Below are positions 6,657-7,080 of a DNA stretch of 7,080 nt, piece by piece. The stretch is from Caryophanales bacterium. GTDB lineage: Bacteria > Bacillota_I > Bacilli_A > RFN20 > JAISJY01. The stretch covers positions 1 to 7,080 of the forward strand of contig JAISJY010000069.1 of NCBI GenBank assembly GCA_031261365.1. The letters run 5' to 3'. The first letter of the stretch is position 1. Every line of letters begins with the position of its first letter. A program made the position numbers and the translations under genes. The notes under the pieces are model-generated. The model saw nothing but the letters and a program-made list of their open reading frames with translations. It searched no databases and was not told the DNA's origin.

Positions 6657-6696
6657 GGTGCGGAAACTTGACTTTTTTATGTGTTTTCGCACCTTC
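6657..6696. repeat. inverted-repeat unit, copy 2 (distal)
   Basis: This copy is identical over 40 bases to copy 1, with period 53. The similarity extends left into TATAAG (one inserted G relative to copy 1). The non-repeated gap is only about 7 bases (6644-6650). The 53-bp period is close to five helical turns, so both copies would face the same side of DNA, as expected for a paired protein-binding site. Confidence 0.9.
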
Positions 6697-6727
6697 GCTC
6701 TTTTAATTTAATAAAAAATTAGTGTAA

Positions 6728-6784
6728 TTATCATCTAAAAATAGAATAAAATACAATTATGTATTCTCTCAAAATTCAAATTAA
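6728..6784 (+). pseudogene. degraded 3' end of a GGDEF-domain gene
   Basis: This frame reads LSSKNRIKYNYVFSQNSN then TAA, matching the C-terminus of the GGDEF protein at 3140-5167 (HAKNRSKSNYVFSQDVEN then TAA). Bases 6735-6772 match 5115-5152 at 33 of 38 positions, including 18 in a row (AATTATGTATTCTCTCAA). Upstream, a TAA at 6725 closes the frame. Similarity to the preceding NKADIAMY codons is faint and gapped. No start or ribosome binding site is present. It is a remnant, either of a paralogous GGDEF gene or of a duplication of the neighbouring gene's end. Confidence 0.8.
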
Positions 6785-6839
6785 TGAAACTAAATAGCCG
6801 TTTTTCTGATAGTTTATACAATTTAGAAATATATTTATC

Positions 6840-6870
6840 TATGCATATAAAAGTATGCTATAATATGTAT
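6840..6870. promoter_or_regulatory. possible antitoxin autoregulatory operator
   Basis: ATGCATAT (6841-6848) and ATATGTAT (6863-6870) form an imperfect inverted repeat (7 of 8) around the -10 box. TATGCATA (6840-6847) is itself a perfect palindrome. VapB-type antitoxins usually repress their own promoter through such sites. In DNA this AT-rich the match could be chance. Confidence 0.35.
6856..6864 (+). promoter_or_regulatory. extended -10 promoter of the antitoxin gene
   Basis: TG at 6856-6857, one base, then a perfect TATAAT at 6859-6864. No convincing -35 is visible, but an extended -10 can function without one. The predicted transcript start is near 6871, right at the ribosome binding site. 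Confidence 0.65.
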
Positions 6871-6875
6871 GGAGG
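6871..6875 (+). promoter_or_regulatory. ribosome binding site of the antitoxin gene
   Basis: GGAGG sits seven bases before the ATG at 6883 and selects that start over the ATG at 6784. Confidence 0.8.
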
Positions 6876-6882
6876 AAATAAA

Positions 6883-7074
6883 ATGAGAACAACATTGATA
6901 TTGTCAGATGATTTAATAAAAAAAGCTATGGAAGTTACAGGTATTTCGGTAAAAACCGAAGTAATTCATCGCGGTTTAGAATTATTGATACAAAAAAATG
7001 AATTACTTGAAATACTTAATTTTGCTGGAAAGTTAGATTTAGATATTGACATTAAGAAATTGAGAGAAAGATGA
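6883..7074 (+). CDS. VapB-type ribbon-helix-helix antitoxin
   Basis: This 63-residue protein begins MRTTLILSDDLIKKAMEVTG, the ribbon-helix-helix start of the VapB/DUF2191 antitoxin family. TKTEVIHRGLELLI-like helices follow at about 19-31. It ends FAGKLDLDIDIKKLRER, the typical toxin-binding tail of this family. Antitoxins of this kind neutralise a PIN-domain VapC ribonuclease and repress their own operon as a complex. The next reading frame starts in the ATGA overlap at 7071, the classic coupling of antitoxin and toxin. An upstream in-frame ATG (6784) is rejected because it lacks a ribosome binding site and precedes the promoter. Confidence 0.85.
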   Translation: MRTTLILSDDLIKKAMEVTGISVKTEVIHRGLELLIQKNELLEILNFAGKLDLDIDIKKLRER

Positions 7075-7080
7075 AAGGTG
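7071..7080 (+). CDS. start of the probable partner toxin (VapC-like PIN nuclease), cut by the window end
   Basis: Only ATG AAA GGT G is visible. The ATG overlaps the antitoxin's TGA stop by four bases. Identification as VapC rests wholly on the antitoxin family and the coupling; nothing of the PIN domain is in the window. Confidence 0.5.

Larger units (their letters stand above)
6553..6882. other. 330-base gene-free stretch between the divergent ATPase and antitoxin genes
   Basis: From left to right it holds the ATPase ribosome binding site and -10 box, two identical inverted-repeat units, a degraded GGDEF 3' end, and the antitoxin promoter with a possible operator. Frames opening at 6645 (minus) and 6784 (plus) are N-terminal extensions without ribosome binding sites and are not accepted as coding. 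Confidence 0.7.

Noticed and set aside
6615..6673. TTGACT in each hairpin loop as plus-strand -35 boxes
   Set aside because: No TATAAT-like sequence lies 16-18 bases downstream of either one.
6604..6696. Two direct repeats as a minimal CRISPR array
   Set aside because: There are only two units and the gap is about 7-13 bases, far too short for a spacer; no cas genes are present.
6784..6882. N-terminal extension of the antitoxin from the ATG at 6784
   Set aside because: It lies upstream of the extended -10 promoter, lacks a ribosome binding site, and the family protein starts at MRTTL (6883).
1..7080. Recoded genetic code (TGA as Trp), suggested by the very low GC
   Set aside because: TGA ends the zinc-ribbon and antitoxin genes at sensible places, and Trp residues in conserved motifs use TGG.

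Overview
The window is very AT-rich and uses AAA-, TTA- and ATT-rich codons. Strong AGGAGG-type ribosome binding sites precede most starts. Tryptophan is encoded by TGG and TGA is used as a stop, so the standard bacterial code applies. This points to a low-GC Firmicutes/Bacilli-type or deep-branching Tenericutes-like bacterium. It is not a Mycoplasma or Spiroplasma with recoded TGA. No sequence here fixes the species.

Left part (2-727, +): the 3' two thirds of an AlbA_2/Schlafen-type regulator with a GHKL-like ATP-binding domain (COG2865 type), cut by the window edge. It ends in a 12-bp tandem repeat linker and a winged-helix domain. It converges on a minus-strand pair (770-2028): a small membrane-anchored zinc-ribbon protein followed, with a 4-base overlap, by a fused HAD phosphatase-NUDIX hydrolase that looks like a nucleotide-pool or metabolite housekeeping enzyme.

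Centre (2214-5167, +): an aldo/keto reductase that appears to be expressed from a leaderless mRNA. It is followed after 11 bases by a four-part signalling protein (REC, HD-GYP, PAS-like, GGDEF). This protein carries intact residues for both making and degrading cyclic di-GMP.

Right part (5164-7080): a minus-strand archaeal-type P-loop ATPase with a C-terminal DUF234/PD-(D/E)XK nuclease-like domain. Its stop codon overlaps that of the GGDEF gene. Upstream of its -10 box are two identical 40-bp inverted-repeat units, 53 bp apart. Beyond them lies a short degraded copy of the 3' end of a GGDEF gene, closely matching the end of the neighbouring gene. A VapB-type antitoxin gene follows, with the first codons of its probable toxin partner at the window end.

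The most notable region is 5115-6784. A nuclease-like ATPase gene plus a pair of hairpin repeats is bracketed by two related copies of a GGDEF 3' end (33 of 38 bases equal, 18 in a row), next to a toxin-antitoxin locus. This looks like an insertion or rearrangement. The rest is recognisable and fairly ordinary, apart from the HAD-NUDIX fusion, the domain order of the cyclic di-GMP protein and the leaderless start.
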